Source: Prochlorococcus sp. AG-347-I21 (lineage in GTDB: Bacteria > Cyanobacteriota > Cyanobacteriia > PCC-6307 > Cyanobiaceae). From it: DNA of 64,000 bases. Positions 53,129 to 62,696 of the stretch are shown one piece after another; the stretch's first letter is position 1; every line of letters starts with the position of its first letter. Position numbers and translations under genes: made by a program. The notes under the pieces were generated by a model. That model was given only the letters and a program-made list of their open reading frames with translations. It did not search any database and was not told the origin of the DNA. The DNA lies in the NCBI GenBank assembly GCA_003279055.1, contig QCBP01000003.1:1-64000 (forward strand). The letters are read 5' to 3'.

Positions 53129-55615
53129 TTAATCACTATATTTCTTTATAAGTTTTTCTACTCTTTTTTCTATTGGTTCATTGCTTAAAGTATTTTTAAG
53201 TCTTTCAACTAATAAAGGGAAAGCAAAAGGAGTTGGAGTTTTTATCTCGTTCAATATCATTTTTAAATTTTTTAATCTTTCTAGTGATCTTGATATTCTT
53301 TTATTTTCTAATTGATATTCTTTTACTTCTTGATGAGATTGTTTTATCAAAAGATGGCCTTCTTCATATTTAGTAAAGACATCGTAGAAAAGACTTGAAC
53401 TTATTTGAAGTTGAGAAGATGTTCTTGTCTTGGTTGGATTATTTTGATTTACTAGTCCACTTATTTGGGCAATATTTTTAAATCTACGTTTTGTTAATTC
53501 TGAAAAATTAATTGCATTTTCTAGATCTTCCTCTAATGTTTTGTTATCCAAAAAATAATCAGCTTCTTTTTTAATTATGGAAAAATCATAATCTTCTGAG
53601 GTAGTTAAGCTGAATCCAAAATCATTTGCAGTAATACTAAATGTAGATTGTTTTAATTTTGCTAATCTTAAAGCCCATAGAAATGCAATTCCTTCATTTA
53701 CAAATTTTCCATCAAGTGTAAAAACAAAAATATTTGATAAATCCTTGGTTTTATATATTTCTATAAGGAATTCATCTTTCTTTGGAATATTTGAAAGTAC
53801 GCTTTGTTTCTTTAATATTGGGCGTAATGAATTTAGTTCAGGATTCAAGTAATCATAATTTTCTGATTTATTGCATATATCTATTTCTTTTCTCAAACTT
53901 TCACAAAGCAGATCAGAAATTGCCATTTGACCTCCAACCCATGCAGGAATTAAAGAACTTTTTTTTGTTGATTTTTTAACGTATAAAATCATATCTCTGA
54001 TTCTTACAAATTGAAGCATTTTGCCGGCAAAGTAAAAGGTATCTCCAGTATTTAATTTTGAAGCAAAATTCTCCTCTAAATTACCTAAAGATTTACCTTT
54101 CATATATTTGACATTCACAAATTTGTCACTTGTAATTGTCCCAATATTGAACTTATGTATTCTTATTAAAGATTTGTCTTTTACAAAATATTTAAAGTTT
54201 TCATTATTATTTTGTGATTCTTCTTTAACTATCTTTTTATATTTTGGGTATGCTTTAAGACATTTTCCTCCATATTCTAAAAAGTCAAGACACCAATTCC
54301 AATCTTGATCTTTTAAGTTTCTATAACTCCAGCAATTTTTAATTCTTTCTTTCTCAATTTTCGGATCAAAGCCATTTCCACATGCCAAACTTATTAGATG
54401 TTGTAGAAGGACATCATAAGATAATTCAGGAAGTCTAATTTCCTCAGATATACCACTTTTTATTATTCTTCTCATTGCACTAATCTCTAATAACTCTAAA
54501 GAATTAGTAGGCATAAAAATTATTTTTGATTTTCCACCTGGTCTATGAGCACTTCTTCCCGCTCTTTGGATAAGTCTAGCTAAATTCTTTGCACTACCAA
54601 TTTGAACTATTTGATCTACAGGTTGGAAGTCAACTCCCAAATCTAACGAGCTGGTGCAGACTACCCATTTTATTAATCCGTCTTTAACCCCTTCTTCAAC
54701 TCTTTTTCTATCATCTTTATCCAGGGAGCCGTGATGAAGTGCAATTTTGTCTTTCATCTCTGGCAGAAAAAATTTAAGACATTGATACCATCTTTCAGAT
54801 TGATTCCTCGTATTGGTGAATAATAAGGTGCTTTTATTTTTATCTAGGATTTTCAAAAGTGAAGAATGACTTCTAATCCCAAGATGCCCACTCCATGGAA
54901 AGGTAGTTTCCTCCTCTGGTAAAACACTTATAATTTCGATCTCTTTTTGAATATTTGTACTTATAATTTTGGGTTTAATAGCGCTCATACCAACTATTGC
55001 TATTGCTGCTTCTGTAATATTTCCAATAGTTGCAGACATTGCCCAAATTTGTAAATTTTTTATATTACCTCTTAGCCAACTTAAAGATAACTCGCACTGG
55101 TTGCCTCTTTTACTTCCCATCAATTCATGCCATTCATCAATAATTATTGATGACAACTCCTTGAACAGATTATTAGATTCTTTATTAGAAAGTAAAAGAG
55201 ATAAAGACTCTGGAGTGGTAATAAGAATATTAGGTGGTTTAGCTAGTTGCTTTTTCTTTTCATATGGGGTTGTATCCCCGTTCCTAATTTCAACAGTTAT
55301 TTCTTTATTAAAATGTAAAGCTGCTAATTGTATGGAATTTTTTAGATCTCTACTTAGTGCTTTTAAAGGGGTTATTAATAATATATTCACACTTTTATTA
55401 TTTTTAGGATCTTCTATCTTTGATAGAGGTCCCATTAATGCAGCATAAGTTTTGCCGCATCCAGTAGGAACTTGTATTATTCCACTCTCTCCATTTAAAA
55501 ATGCTTCCCAAGATTCGATCTGATAAGGTAGTGGCTCCCATCCATTTGTGGAGAAAAACTGTTTAATTTTAGAAATTAAATTATTTTGCTTATTATTTTT
55601 CGTAATATTTTTCAT
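53129..55615 (-). CDS. DNA ligase-associated DEXH helicase (Lhr-core type)
   Basis: An 828-residue superfamily 2 helicase. TGCGKT (51-56), DEWH (160-163), SAT in MSATIGN and QRAGRSAHRPG (motif VI) are visible; a WH and Lhr-type C-terminal part follow. Homologues are 3'-5' DNA translocases of the Lhr-core group. Its start overlaps the end of the ligase gene by four bases. Confidence 0.93.
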   Translation of the reverse strand: MKNITKNNKQNNLISKIKQFFSTNGWEPLPYQIESWEAFLNGESGIIQVPTGCGKTYAALMGPLSKIEDPKNNKSVNILLITPLKALSRDLKNSIQLAALHFNKEITVEIRNGDTTPYEKKKQLAKPPNILITTPESLSLLLSNKESNNLFKELSSIIIDEWHELMGSKRGNQCELSLSWLRGNIKNLQIWAMSATIGNITEAAIAIVGMSAIKPKIISTNIQKEIEIISVLPEEETTFPWSGHLGIRSHSSLLKILDKNKSTLLFTNTRNQSERWYQCLKFFLPEMKDKIALHHGSLDKDDRKRVEEGVKDGLIKWVVCTSSLDLGVDFQPVDQIVQIGSAKNLARLIQRAGRSAHRPGGKSKIIFMPTNSLELLEISAMRRIIKSGISEEIRLPELSYDVLLQHLISLACGNGFDPKIEKERIKNCWSYRNLKDQDWNWCLDFLEYGGKCLKAYPKYKKIVKEESQNNNENFKYFVKDKSLIRIHKFNIGTITSDKFVNVKYMKGKSLGNLEENFASKLNTGDTFYFAGKMLQFVRIRDMILYVKKSTKKSSLIPAWVGGQMAISDLLCESLRKEIDICNKSENYDYLNPELNSLRPILKKQSVLSNIPKKDEFLIEIYKTKDLSNIFVFTLDGKFVNEGIAFLWALRLAKLKQSTFSITANDFGFSLTTSEDYDFSIIKKEADYFLDNKTLEEDLENAINFSELTKRRFKNIAQISGLVNQNNPTKTRTSSQLQISSSLFYDVFTKYEEGHLLIKQSHQEVKEYQLENKRISRSLERLKNLKMILNEIKTPTPFAFPLLVERLKNTLSNEPIEKRVEKLIKKYSD

Positions 55616-57252
55616 GATATTTTTTTCATTAGTTCATAAGCATTCTCTAGGCTATCTGCATCATTAATTTTTTTATCTTTTCTCCATTTTGTTATTCTAG
55701 GAAATCGTACTGCTATGCCTGACTTATGACGTTTAGAAATTTGTATTTTCTCAAAAGATATTTCGAATACCATTTCTGGTTTTAACGATCGAACAGGGCC
55801 AAATTTTTCTATTGTATTTTTTCTTATCCATTTATCTAGCTCTTTAATCTCAATATTCGTTAAACCAGAATATGCACTTGCAAATTTAATTAATTCTTTG
55901 TCTTTCCATAATGCAAAACTGTAATCTGTATACAGACCAGCTCTTCTACCGCTACCGCCCTTAGCGTAAATTAGAACAGCATCCAGTTGCATAGGATCAA
56001 CTTTATATTTCCACCAAATACCTTTCTTTCTACCAGAGGAGTATATAGAAGTCTTTTTCTTAATTATTAATCCTTCAGTATTATTTTCTCGAGATTTTTC
56101 TTTATAAGTTAAAGCATCAGGCCAATCTTTAGGAAAGATTAAATCGCATATTTTGAAAATATCAGAGATATTATTCTCAGTTTTAATTTGCCATTTTGAA
56201 AAATATTTTTCTAACTCAATTCTTCTATTTTCTAATTTAATTTCTCTTATATCTCTCCCATTAATCTCTAAAAGATCATAAGCAATAAAAATAATTGGAT
56301 ATTTTATTTGGATTGATCTAGTAGGAGACTTTCTATTTATTCTTTTTTGAAGTAAAGAAAAATCAAAGGCAATTTGATCTTTAAAGTTCCAAGCTAATAA
56401 TTCCCCATCAAGAACAAAATCATCTTTTATATGTGACATTTTCTCTACTAATTCTGGGAAAGATTCATTTACTAATTCTTGCCCTCTTGTCCATAATGAT
56501 ACATTGCCTGATCTTTTAATTAATTGCATCCTTATACCGTCGTATTTCCATTCAAATTGAAAATCATTTATTGAATTTTTGAAGATTTTATCTTCAATAG
56601 TATTTGCTAGAAGAAATGGAAATGGTTTGGAATTTAACTCTTGAAGATTGATATTCTTGTTAATTAAAAATTCATATGAATCAATTGAAGGTTTAAAATC
56701 ACCCATCAACCTATGAGAAATAATCTCTTCCTCAATATTAATTAGTTTTGATATTGATTTTGTGATTAATCCGATAGAGACTCCTACTCTGAAAGTTCCT
56801 GTAAGAATTTTATTAAAAATTAGATGGTTATCTTCAGGTAATGTTTCCCAAAGATTTTTAATTTCTAAATTTTTCTCCTCCTCATTAAGTTTTGATAATG
56901 CAGGTATTGTTTTGCTTAGTAATTCATTGAGACTTATATTTGATAATTTCTTTTTTCTAGAATTAGTTTTATTTTTAAGTAATAACGTTATTACCTCAGC
57001 AGAATCACCAACTTTTAAATAACATGTATCAATTAACCATTGAGGATATTCATATATTTGAGAAAAAAGATTTTTTAAATATCTTCCACTAATAAATCTC
57101 TTATTACTTTTTCCAGTTAGTAAATATATTGCCCATGAATTATCTATTGGATCATTAGATAAAAAATAATTCTTTAAAACTTCAATTTTATTATTTGTAC
57201 TATTAATTGAATCTAGATCGCCAAATAATTCTGAAAATTTTTTTAAGCTCAT
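55612..57252 (-). CDS. ATP-dependent DNA ligase
   Basis: A 546-residue ligase with an N-terminal DNA-binding region (~1-210), adenylation Lys in WKYDG (K236), RGQEL, DGELLAW, EGLIIKK and WWKYK, then an OB-fold. This is the ligase subfamily linked with the repair cluster and DNA damage tolerance, distinct from the NAD-dependent replicative LigA. Separated from the exonuclease gene by five bases. Confidence 0.93.
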   Translation of the reverse strand: MSLKKFSELFGDLDSINSTNNKIEVLKNYFLSNDPIDNSWAIYLLTGKSNKRFISGRYLKNLFSQIYEYPQWLIDTCYLKVGDSAEVITLLLKNKTNSRKKKLSNISLNELLSKTIPALSKLNEEEKNLEIKNLWETLPEDNHLIFNKILTGTFRVGVSIGLITKSISKLINIEEEIISHRLMGDFKPSIDSYEFLINKNINLQELNSKPFPFLLANTIEDKIFKNSINDFQFEWKYDGIRMQLIKRSGNVSLWTRGQELVNESFPELVEKMSHIKDDFVLDGELLAWNFKDQIAFDFSLLQKRINRKSPTRSIQIKYPIIFIAYDLLEINGRDIREIKLENRRIELEKYFSKWQIKTENNISDIFKICDLIFPKDWPDALTYKEKSRENNTEGLIIKKKTSIYSSGRKKGIWWKYKVDPMQLDAVLIYAKGGSGRRAGLYTDYSFALWKDKELIKFASAYSGLTNIEIKELDKWIRKNTIEKFGPVRSLKPEMVFEISFEKIQISKRHKSGIAVRFPRITKWRKDKKINDADSLENAYELMKKIS

Positions 57253-57257
57253 ATTTA

Positions 57258-58241
57258 TTAACCGAATAAAAGGACATTTATTGATTCCTTTTCAACTAAA
57301 TATTTACTTAAGGCTTCACTATCGCCATGATGAAAAAATACATTTTTTGCTTCAGACTTTTTTACCATTTCCAGAATTCCATCCCAATCCGCATGATCAG
57401 AGATTGCGAATCCTTTATCATATCCTGATCTTTTTCTTAGAGCTCTTATTGACATCCATCCACTCGCGAAAGCTGTTTGAATGTTTTTGAAATTTTTTAA
57501 ATAAGAACCCTTACTTAAAGATGGCGGTAATAATATTAGACTTCCTTTGAGTTCATCTATCTTCATTTTATTTTCAATTTTTATAGTATCTTTAATATCA
57601 ATTCCAAGTTCTCTATAACTATCGTTCATTTTGTGAATACTGCCATGGGAATAAATATTGCCTTTAAAATTTGTTTGACTAATTTCATTTAACAATCTCT
57701 GAGCTTTTCCAAGTGAATAGCAGAAAAGTAAAGAAGTTTTTTCTGGTGAATTAGTTATCCATTTTGAAATATCATTTGCTATTTTGTTTGATTCATCCCA
57801 CTTAAATATTGGCAAACCAAAAGTACATTCGCTTATTAAATAATCCGTTTTTACTATTTCATATTGTTTGCAAGTCTGATCTTTTTGAAGCTTAAAGTCA
57901 CCTGAAATTAGCCATTTTTCTTCAGCAAAAATAAATCTTATTTGACTAGATCCAAGAATGTGACCGGATGGATGAAAAGAAATGTTAATGCCATTTATCT
58001 TAAATTCTTCTCCATATTCAAAAGTCTTAATTTTGATATTATCACCAACTCTTTCTTTAAGAAGTATCGCAGTTTCTTTAGTAGAAATGTATTCTTCACA
58101 GCCAAATGTAAAGTGATCAAAATGAGCATGAGTTATTAATGCCTTTTTTACTGGCTTGCTTGGATCAATCCAAATATCAGCAAGTTCACAATAAAGATTA
58201 CCATCTTTATATCTAATTAAATATTCTTGTTTAGTTCTCAA
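57258..58241 (-). CDS. Ligase-associated MBL-fold DNA exonuclease
   Basis: A 327-residue metallo-beta-lactamase/beta-CASP-type nuclease. Metal ligands: HAHFDH (38-43), HPSGHILGS, SGDFK and SDHADWDG near the C-terminus. Related to Artemis/SNM1-like enzymes. First gene of the four-gene repair operon; TTG start. Confidence 0.9.
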   Translation of the reverse strand: MRTKQEYLIRYKDGNLYCELADIWIDPSKPVKKALITHAHFDHFTFGCEEYISTKETAILLKERVGDNIKIKTFEYGEEFKINGINISFHPSGHILGSSQIRFIFAEEKWLISGDFKLQKDQTCKQYEIVKTDYLISECTFGLPIFKWDESNKIANDISKWITNSPEKTSLLFCYSLGKAQRLLNEISQTNFKGNIYSHGSIHKMNDSYRELGIDIKDTIKIENKMKIDELKGSLILLPPSLSKGSYLKNFKNIQTAFASGWMSIRALRKRSGYDKGFAISDHADWDGILEMVKKSEAKNVFFHHGDSEALSKYLVEKESINVLLFG

Positions 58242-58276
58242 AACTACATCTCTTACAATGATGTTAATTTAGCTAA

Positions 58277-58690
58277 TTATGCCCACGCTTGTTTTGATAA
58301 AGCTATGGCTGAAATTGTTAGTAAAGCAATAACTACAAATTTGTTACTCCAATTAATCATGAATGAACTAATTTTGTTGAAAGAAACTCTATTAGATGGC
58401 ACAATCTTTTTTTTATTAATAATGTGATGATTTTCATTATTTTCTAAGTAATTTAAATTTTTAATCTCATTTATTAATTTAGATTCGCAAGTTGAAAGTT
58501 TTTCTACTTGATTTAATAATTCAATATCTTCTGGCCTTAATAAAGAATTTAATTCTTTAATTTGTCTTTCGTTTTTCATAAGAAATTCATTAACTATCTC
58601 ATCTGTCGCTAAACCCTTCTTTATATTTAGAAGAATATCATCTCTTTCCCAGGATTTTTCAAGAGAATTTAAAATTTTGCTTATGCTCAT
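58277..58690 (-). CDS. Hypothetical tail-anchored protein, 137 aa
   Basis: ATG start. A helical, acidic body (~1-110) and one C-terminal span (~116-134, FVVIALLTISAIALS). It lies 35 bases upstream of the exonuclease gene on the same strand, so it may share its promoter. No family recognised. Confidence 0.65.
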   Translation of the reverse strand: MSISKILNSLEKSWERDDILLNIKKGLATDEIVNEFLMKNERQIKELNSLLRPEDIELLNQVEKLSTCESKLINEIKNLNYLENNENHHIINKKKIVPSNRVSFNKISSFMINWSNKFVVIALLTISAIALSKQAWA

Positions 58691-58774
58691 TTTAAGTATT
58701 TTTACTTATCATAATTTATTATTTTTTTCTTTTGTGACTTATTCCTTTAAGTAATTAAATATAATTATTTTTAT

Positions 58775-59056
58775 TTAAGATTTACGAATAAGTCTGTTAG
58801 CAAAATATTTTATCTTTACCTTTTCTACAATTTTTTTAGAACTACTTTTTGTTTTAACTTTATTTAAATTGATTACTTCATCTGACACATTTTTCCCCTT
58901 TTCAAAATAACTTTTAATTTTTTCTAATTCTTCTTCATTTAGTCTTTTTGTCGCACCTTTTGCATTGATTCCAAGTTTCTTGCAGGCTAATAATATTCTA
59001 TTACTTTCGACATTAAGATCTTTGGCAATACTGAAAATAGGAGTGTTGCTTGACAT
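58775..59056 (-). CDS. Stand-alone IF2_N-like domain protein, 93 aa
   Basis: ATG start. Residues ~6-50 (FSIAKDLNVESNRILLACKKLG...GATKRLNEEELEKIKSYF) resemble the N-terminal domain of initiation factor IF-2, a small nucleic-acid/ribosome-associated fold. A basic tail (KTKSSSKKIVEKVKIK) follows. Full IF-2 is about ten times longer, so this is a separate small protein. Role unknown. Confidence 0.65.
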   Translation of the reverse strand: MSSNTPIFSIAKDLNVESNRILLACKKLGINAKGATKRLNEEELEKIKSYFEKGKNVSDEVINLNKVKTKSSSKKIVEKVKIKYFANRLIRKS

Positions 59057-59152
59057 TATTTTATTTACTATGAAATTTATTATTTATAGTATATTTATAA
59101 GTTAGAAATTAAATATATTTTTAATTATTATTAATTTTAAAAACTTTTTTCA

Positions 59153-60472
59153 TTAGGCTACTTGATCTTCAAAATTATTTAAATCATTAAACTTCTTCTT
59201 CATGGTTGGATTATTTTTAGTTAATTTCTTTACGGTCAAATCTTGAGATTTGCTGTCAGCAGATAAAAGATGTTTTTTTGAGAGAACTAAAGCTTCTTTA
59301 GTTTTTTGTAAATGGGTTATTGATTTATCAATTTCTGAAATTGCATCATTAAATCTATCCTGGGCCAGTGAAACATTTTTACCAACTGCATTTTTGAATT
59401 GCTCAAGAGTACTTTCAAAATTAGTTATGTCAAAATTCTCACGTTTCATTAAATCAATTTGTGATTTGTATTTTAAGGTTTCCATAGATGCATTTCTTAG
59501 CAGAGAAATAATAGGCAAGAAAAATTGAGGTCTTATGACATACATTTTTGGGAATCTATGAGAAACATCTACTATGCCAGCATTATATAGTTCACTATCT
59601 GGTTCTAGAAGGGATACGAGAACTGCATATTCACAAGATTTTTGTCTTCTATCTTTATCTAATTCTTTTAAAAAATCTTCGTTTTTTCTTTTATTAGTTC
59701 CATTTAAACTTTCATTCTTCATCTCAAACATTATGGATACTACTTCGGTTTTATTTTCATCAAATTCTCTAAATATATAGTCACCTTTACTTCCTGAAGA
59801 GGCATCATTATCCTTTTCGAAATATGAGTTTTTAAATGCAGAGGCACGATTCAGATTAAATTGAGTTTCGCAATGGATTTCTAATGTTTCTCCTATCATC
59901 TTTGTAGATAATCTAGATTTCATTTCTCTTAACTCCTGAATAGTCAAGTCCCTTTCACTAATTTTGCTTTTAAACTTTTCTTCAATTAATTTTTCATTAA
60001 TTGAATGTTCAAGCTTCATCTTTTCAATGGAATTTGTTAAAGATGAGTTTTCTTTTTCTAAATTAGTAACAGCTTCACTAATTTTGTTTTTTAAAGATAA
60101 TTCTGAAATTAAATGCTGGTTTTTAATTTCATCCTTTAACTTGATTAATTCATTATTCAGTGAATTAATTTTATTTGTTGCTTGATTTTTTAAATCATTA
60201 AGAGCATTTATTTTCTTTTCTTCAGATATTTTTAATTTAGATTCAAGAGTTTGGATCTCAGAGTCTTTAATGCGATTTTGCTCTATTAACTGTATTTTTA
60301 ACTCACGTTTTAAAATTTCCAAAGCTTTTTTATTATCTTCTTCAGCCAAAATTAGTCTTTCTTTTATTTGTTTGTTGAATTCTTCGTCTTTTATCTGAAG
60401 AAGTATTTCTTCAAAACTACTGGGATCAATTCGGAAGGTTTTCCCGCATGAGGGGCATTTAATATCTTTCAT
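59153..60472 (-). CDS. DUF2130 coiled-coil protein, possible nuclease
   Basis: A 439-residue protein. It opens with a zinc ribbon start (CPSCGKTF), followed by a long coiled coil (~30-185) and the DUF2130 domain. That domain holds GETLE, GDYIF (D231), and FEMK (E250, K252), a spacing consistent with a PD-(D/E)xK nuclease fold, as suspected for RmuC-like proteins. Nuclease activity is an inference. It lies just upstream of the IF2_N-like gene and the repair operon on the same strand. Confidence 0.8.
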   Translation of the reverse strand: MKDIKCPSCGKTFRIDPSSFEEILLQIKDEEFNKQIKERLILAEEDNKKALEILKRELKIQLIEQNRIKDSEIQTLESKLKISEEKKINALNDLKNQATNKINSLNNELIKLKDEIKNQHLISELSLKNKISEAVTNLEKENSSLTNSIEKMKLEHSINEKLIEEKFKSKISERDLTIQELREMKSRLSTKMIGETLEIHCETQFNLNRASAFKNSYFEKDNDASSGSKGDYIFREFDENKTEVVSIMFEMKNESLNGTNKRKNEDFLKELDKDRRQKSCEYAVLVSLLEPDSELYNAGIVDVSHRFPKMYVIRPQFFLPIISLLRNASMETLKYKSQIDLMKRENFDITNFESTLEQFKNAVGKNVSLAQDRFNDAISEIDKSITHLQKTKEALVLSKKHLLSADSKSQDLTVKKLTKNNPTMKKKFNDLNNFEDQVA

Positions 60473-60601
60473 TTTTTAATTACATAATTAATTAGAAGGG
60501 ATTTAATATTCGAATTATGTAAAAAGAATATTATTCTTGACTAAGAATAAACAATGATCCAATATTATGCATTAAAAAATAAAATAATTACTCAATGAAA
60601 G

Positions 60602-60970
60602 TCATATTAATCCTGATTCCTTAAGGATATTTATTTTATTTGCTAATTCAATATCTGCAGAAGATATTGAGCGGTCTAAAGTTTTGTGAGATGCAACCGT
60701 GTAACCACTATCATCAACAAATTCGTCTTCAGAATCTTTTAAGTGGGTATTCTCATTTTGGAGATCTTTAAAATTATCCGACTTGTATATATTTGACTTA
60801 CTGATATTACTATATCCAAAATTCGCGATTCCTCTGGCATCTAATGCTTCCTCAACTAATATTCCAACTACTTTAGATCTACTTATAGATTCGCTCTTTG
60901 ATATTTCATCAATAATTTCAAGTACTCTTTTTCTTGGGAGATATCCTATCCTTTTAATTTTATTTTCCAT
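60602..60970 (-). CDS. Ribbon-helix-helix-like protein, 122 aa
   Basis: ATG start. Residues ~8-48 (IGYLPRKRVLEIIDEISKSE, then SRSKVVGILVEEAL) follow the RHH pattern of a short strand and two helices. The rest is polar and probably disordered. It may be a DNA-binding regulator of the adjacent DUF2130 gene, 130 bases away. Only an outline match. Confidence 0.55.
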   Translation of the reverse strand: MENKIKRIGYLPRKRVLEIIDEISKSESISRSKVVGILVEEALDARGIANFGYSNISKSNIYKSDNFKDLQNENTHLKDSEDEFVDDSGYTVASHKTLDRSISSADIELANKINILKESGLI

Positions 60971-61052
60971 AAGTATTTATATATGTCAATATTGTAACAC
61001 TTCTGTCAAATAAAACCAGATTTTAATTAATACCACTTATTTATAATTTTAA

Positions 61053-61187
61053 ATGATGAGACTAAAGTATAATATTAAAGAACATTCATACAAAGTTATT
61101 TCTCAAATATTCATGAGGATGGTTTTATATGCTTCTTCTAATAACTCTTTCAGATTGGGTCGGATTTCTGAAATTTTCTTAATTTAA
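61053..61187 (+). CDS. Possible small protein, 44 aa
   Basis: An ATG-ATG start and 44 codons (MMRLKYNIKEHSYK, then RMVLYASSNNSFRLG). Nothing else supports it and composition is close to that of random frames. It ends 12 bases before the 67-aa gene. Confidence 0.28.
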   Translation: MMRLKYNIKEHSYKVISQIFMRMVLYASSNNSFRLGRISEIFLI

Positions 61188-61199
61188 ATTCCAAATATT

Positions 61200-61403
61200 A
61201 TGAAAGATAAACTATATGATAATGCTGATAGCTTTGCTATGTCATTTGATGAGGAATGGGGAAATATTAATTGTGATGATATACGATTAAAGATAGATAA
61301 GGTATTTGAAATTTTATCAGACCACCCTTTTTTGATATCTAATCCAGAAAATGCCAGAAAAATGGCAGATTTTAGAGTATTTTCATTAAAAAAATATCAA
61401 TAA
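61200..61403 (+). CDS. Hypothetical protein, 67 aa
   Basis: ATG start. Acidic and helical (DSFAMSFDEEWGNINCDDIR), ending basic (ARKMADFRVFSLKKY). No motif. Family not recognised. Confidence 0.6.
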   Translation: MKDKLYDNADSFAMSFDEEWGNINCDDIRLKIDKVFEILSDHPFLISNPENARKMADFRVFSLKKYQ

Positions 61404-61473
61404 TTATTTTAAATTTTATTGAAATAAATTTATTAAATTAATTTTAATAAAATTAATCTTAATAACTTACTAA

Positions 61474-61644
61474 TTAAATAGTTGGTGAATTAAAAAATCC
61501 TTTACTGTATAAAAATATTATTATGCCAATAATTGGACCTATCCCAAACACAAACAGTACTAATTTAGCAGAATTTTTTGTTTGTCCTAATTTTTGATCT
61601 TTTAAATTTGAATTAGTTTTAATTTTTGATTTTTTCTTTTTCAT
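61474..61644 (-). CDS. Small membrane protein with basic N-terminus, 56 aa
   Basis: ATG at 61644 (MKKKKSKIKTNSNLK) is preferred to a start eight codons upstream. One span near the C-terminus (~29-49, LVLFVFGIGPIIGIIIFLY). Function unknown. Confidence 0.55.
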   Translation of the reverse strand: MKKKKSKIKTNSNLKDQKLGQTKNSAKLVLFVFGIGPIIGIIIFLYSKGFFNSPTI

Positions 61645-61750
61645 GATTGATATATTACTACAACGCAACTTTAAAAGATTTTGATATGGTATTGGGTTTA
61701 GAAATGATTTTTCAATTTAACAAAATTGATAAGGGAGTCAAAAAAGATCG

Positions 61751-61780
61751 TGTTGTATAATATAAAGAATATAAAGGAAA
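61751..61780 (+). promoter_or_regulatory. Promoter -10 and RBS of the 65-aa helical gene
   Basis: TATAAT (61756-61761) lies about 20 bases upstream of the ATG, with AAGGAAAT directly before it. A TTGTT element sits just upstream, with no clear -35. Confidence 0.45.
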
Positions 61781-61781
61781 T

Positions 61782-61979
61782 ATGAGTGCAACTAAGAGAG
61801 AGGAAGTTTGTTCTCACCTTAGATATATAAGGTTAGAGCTTAGAGAGATGCATCAAACGCTCATCAAAGAAGATTTGTTGCCAGATCTTAATGAAGCAAA
61901 GGAAGTACTCGCACAGCTTGATGCTTTATTGGATTTATTATCAGAAAAAAGAGTAACGAAGATAAAAAGCCAATTTTAA
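61782..61979 (+). CDS. Small helical protein, 65 aa
   Basis: ATG start. Two helices: HLRYIRLELREMHQTLIKED and NEAKEVLAQLDALLDLLSEK, with an LLPDL turn. It aligns along its length with the 58-aa protein at 63218 (HLKDLRQNLKKMHLEVTEE; LPNPGDVKDLMNKMDKLLKLIE), so the two are paralogues. Function unknown. Confidence 0.65.
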   Translation: MSATKREEVCSHLRYIRLELREMHQTLIKEDLLPDLNEAKEVLAQLDALLDLLSEKRVTKIKSQF

Positions 61980-62002
61980 AACTTTCGGTTAATTTGAATG
62001 TA

Positions 62003-62197
62003 TTAAAGATAATTTGTTGCTGATTCTATTTGTTTTCTATTATCATGCATCTGTTCCAATTTATTATAAATTTCTTTAATTTGCAATTGTATTAGATCTG
62101 TTGAATGTATATTACTTAACGCGTCTAATGTTGAAAGAAGGCTTTCTTTCGCTTCAATTAAATGTCTACATTCTTTACTGCCTGCTTCGTATGACAT
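62003..62197 (-). CDS. Small helical protein, 64 aa
   Basis: ATG 62197 (MSYEAGSKECRHLIEAK) is chosen; an open extension back to 62344 encodes a Phe/Asn-rich segment unlike a protein start. Helical coiled-coil character (LSTLDALSNIHSTDLIQLQI). It converges with the helical gene 61782 with a 23-base gap. Function unknown. Confidence 0.6.
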   Translation of the reverse strand: MSYEAGSKECRHLIEAKESLLSTLDALSNIHSTDLIQLQIKEIYNKLEQMHDNRKQIESATNYL

Positions 62198-62338
62198 AGG
62201 ATTTTTGTAAAAAATAATTATCCCAAATATATTAAAAATTCTTCCGTATTGCTTGATACTCTTAGTAAATAAACGCTTATTATTGTAATTTTCAATACAG
62301 AATAAGAAATTATTTTTACTAAGATTTAATAAAAACAA

Positions 62339-62521
62339 ATGCAAGAAAACTCTAATGATTATGAATTCTGTATTAAGTTGGCCTTAATTAATGCAAAAAA
62401 AAGAATTAATCTACTAGATAATTCTGATAAAAAGTGTGTCCTAGAGGAATATAAGGAATGGCTTAATGATGACTTAAATAAACATACAGTTTTACTAATA
62501 AGAGATGATCCCATCATTTAA
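62339..62521 (+). CDS. Hypothetical protein, 60 aa
   Basis: ATG start. Helical, mixed charge (FCIKLALINAKKRINLLDNS, EEYKEWLNDDLNKH) with two Cys. No motif recognised. Confidence 0.55.
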   Translation: MQENSNDYEFCIKLALINAKKRINLLDNSDKKCVLEEYKEWLNDDLNKHTVLLIRDDPII

Positions 62522-62541
62522 GTATGATGCAAAAATATTTT

Positions 62542-62637
62542 CTAATTCTTTGTACCAGAAGTAACCCTAAATAAAAAATAAAGACTTATGATAAAAATTA
62601 TTGAAAGAATAACCGTTAATGAAGAAAAACCACCCAT
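62542..62637 (-). CDS. Tiny membrane protein, 31 aa
   Basis: ATG start; one span (LTVILSIIFIISLYFLF) and a short polar end (RVTSGTKN). Converges with the 60-aa gene after 20 bases. Confidence 0.45.
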   Translation of the reverse strand: MGGFSSLTVILSIIFIISLYFLFRVTSGTKN

Positions 62638-62696
62638 ATCTTTATTAATTAAAAATATATTTAACTATAGCAGTTAAGTTAAATTAAGTTCTGCAT

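Noticed and set aside
54969-55448. 159-codon frame on the plus strand with hydrophobic stretches
   Set aside because: Antisense to the helicase core, including the DEWH region; no independent support.
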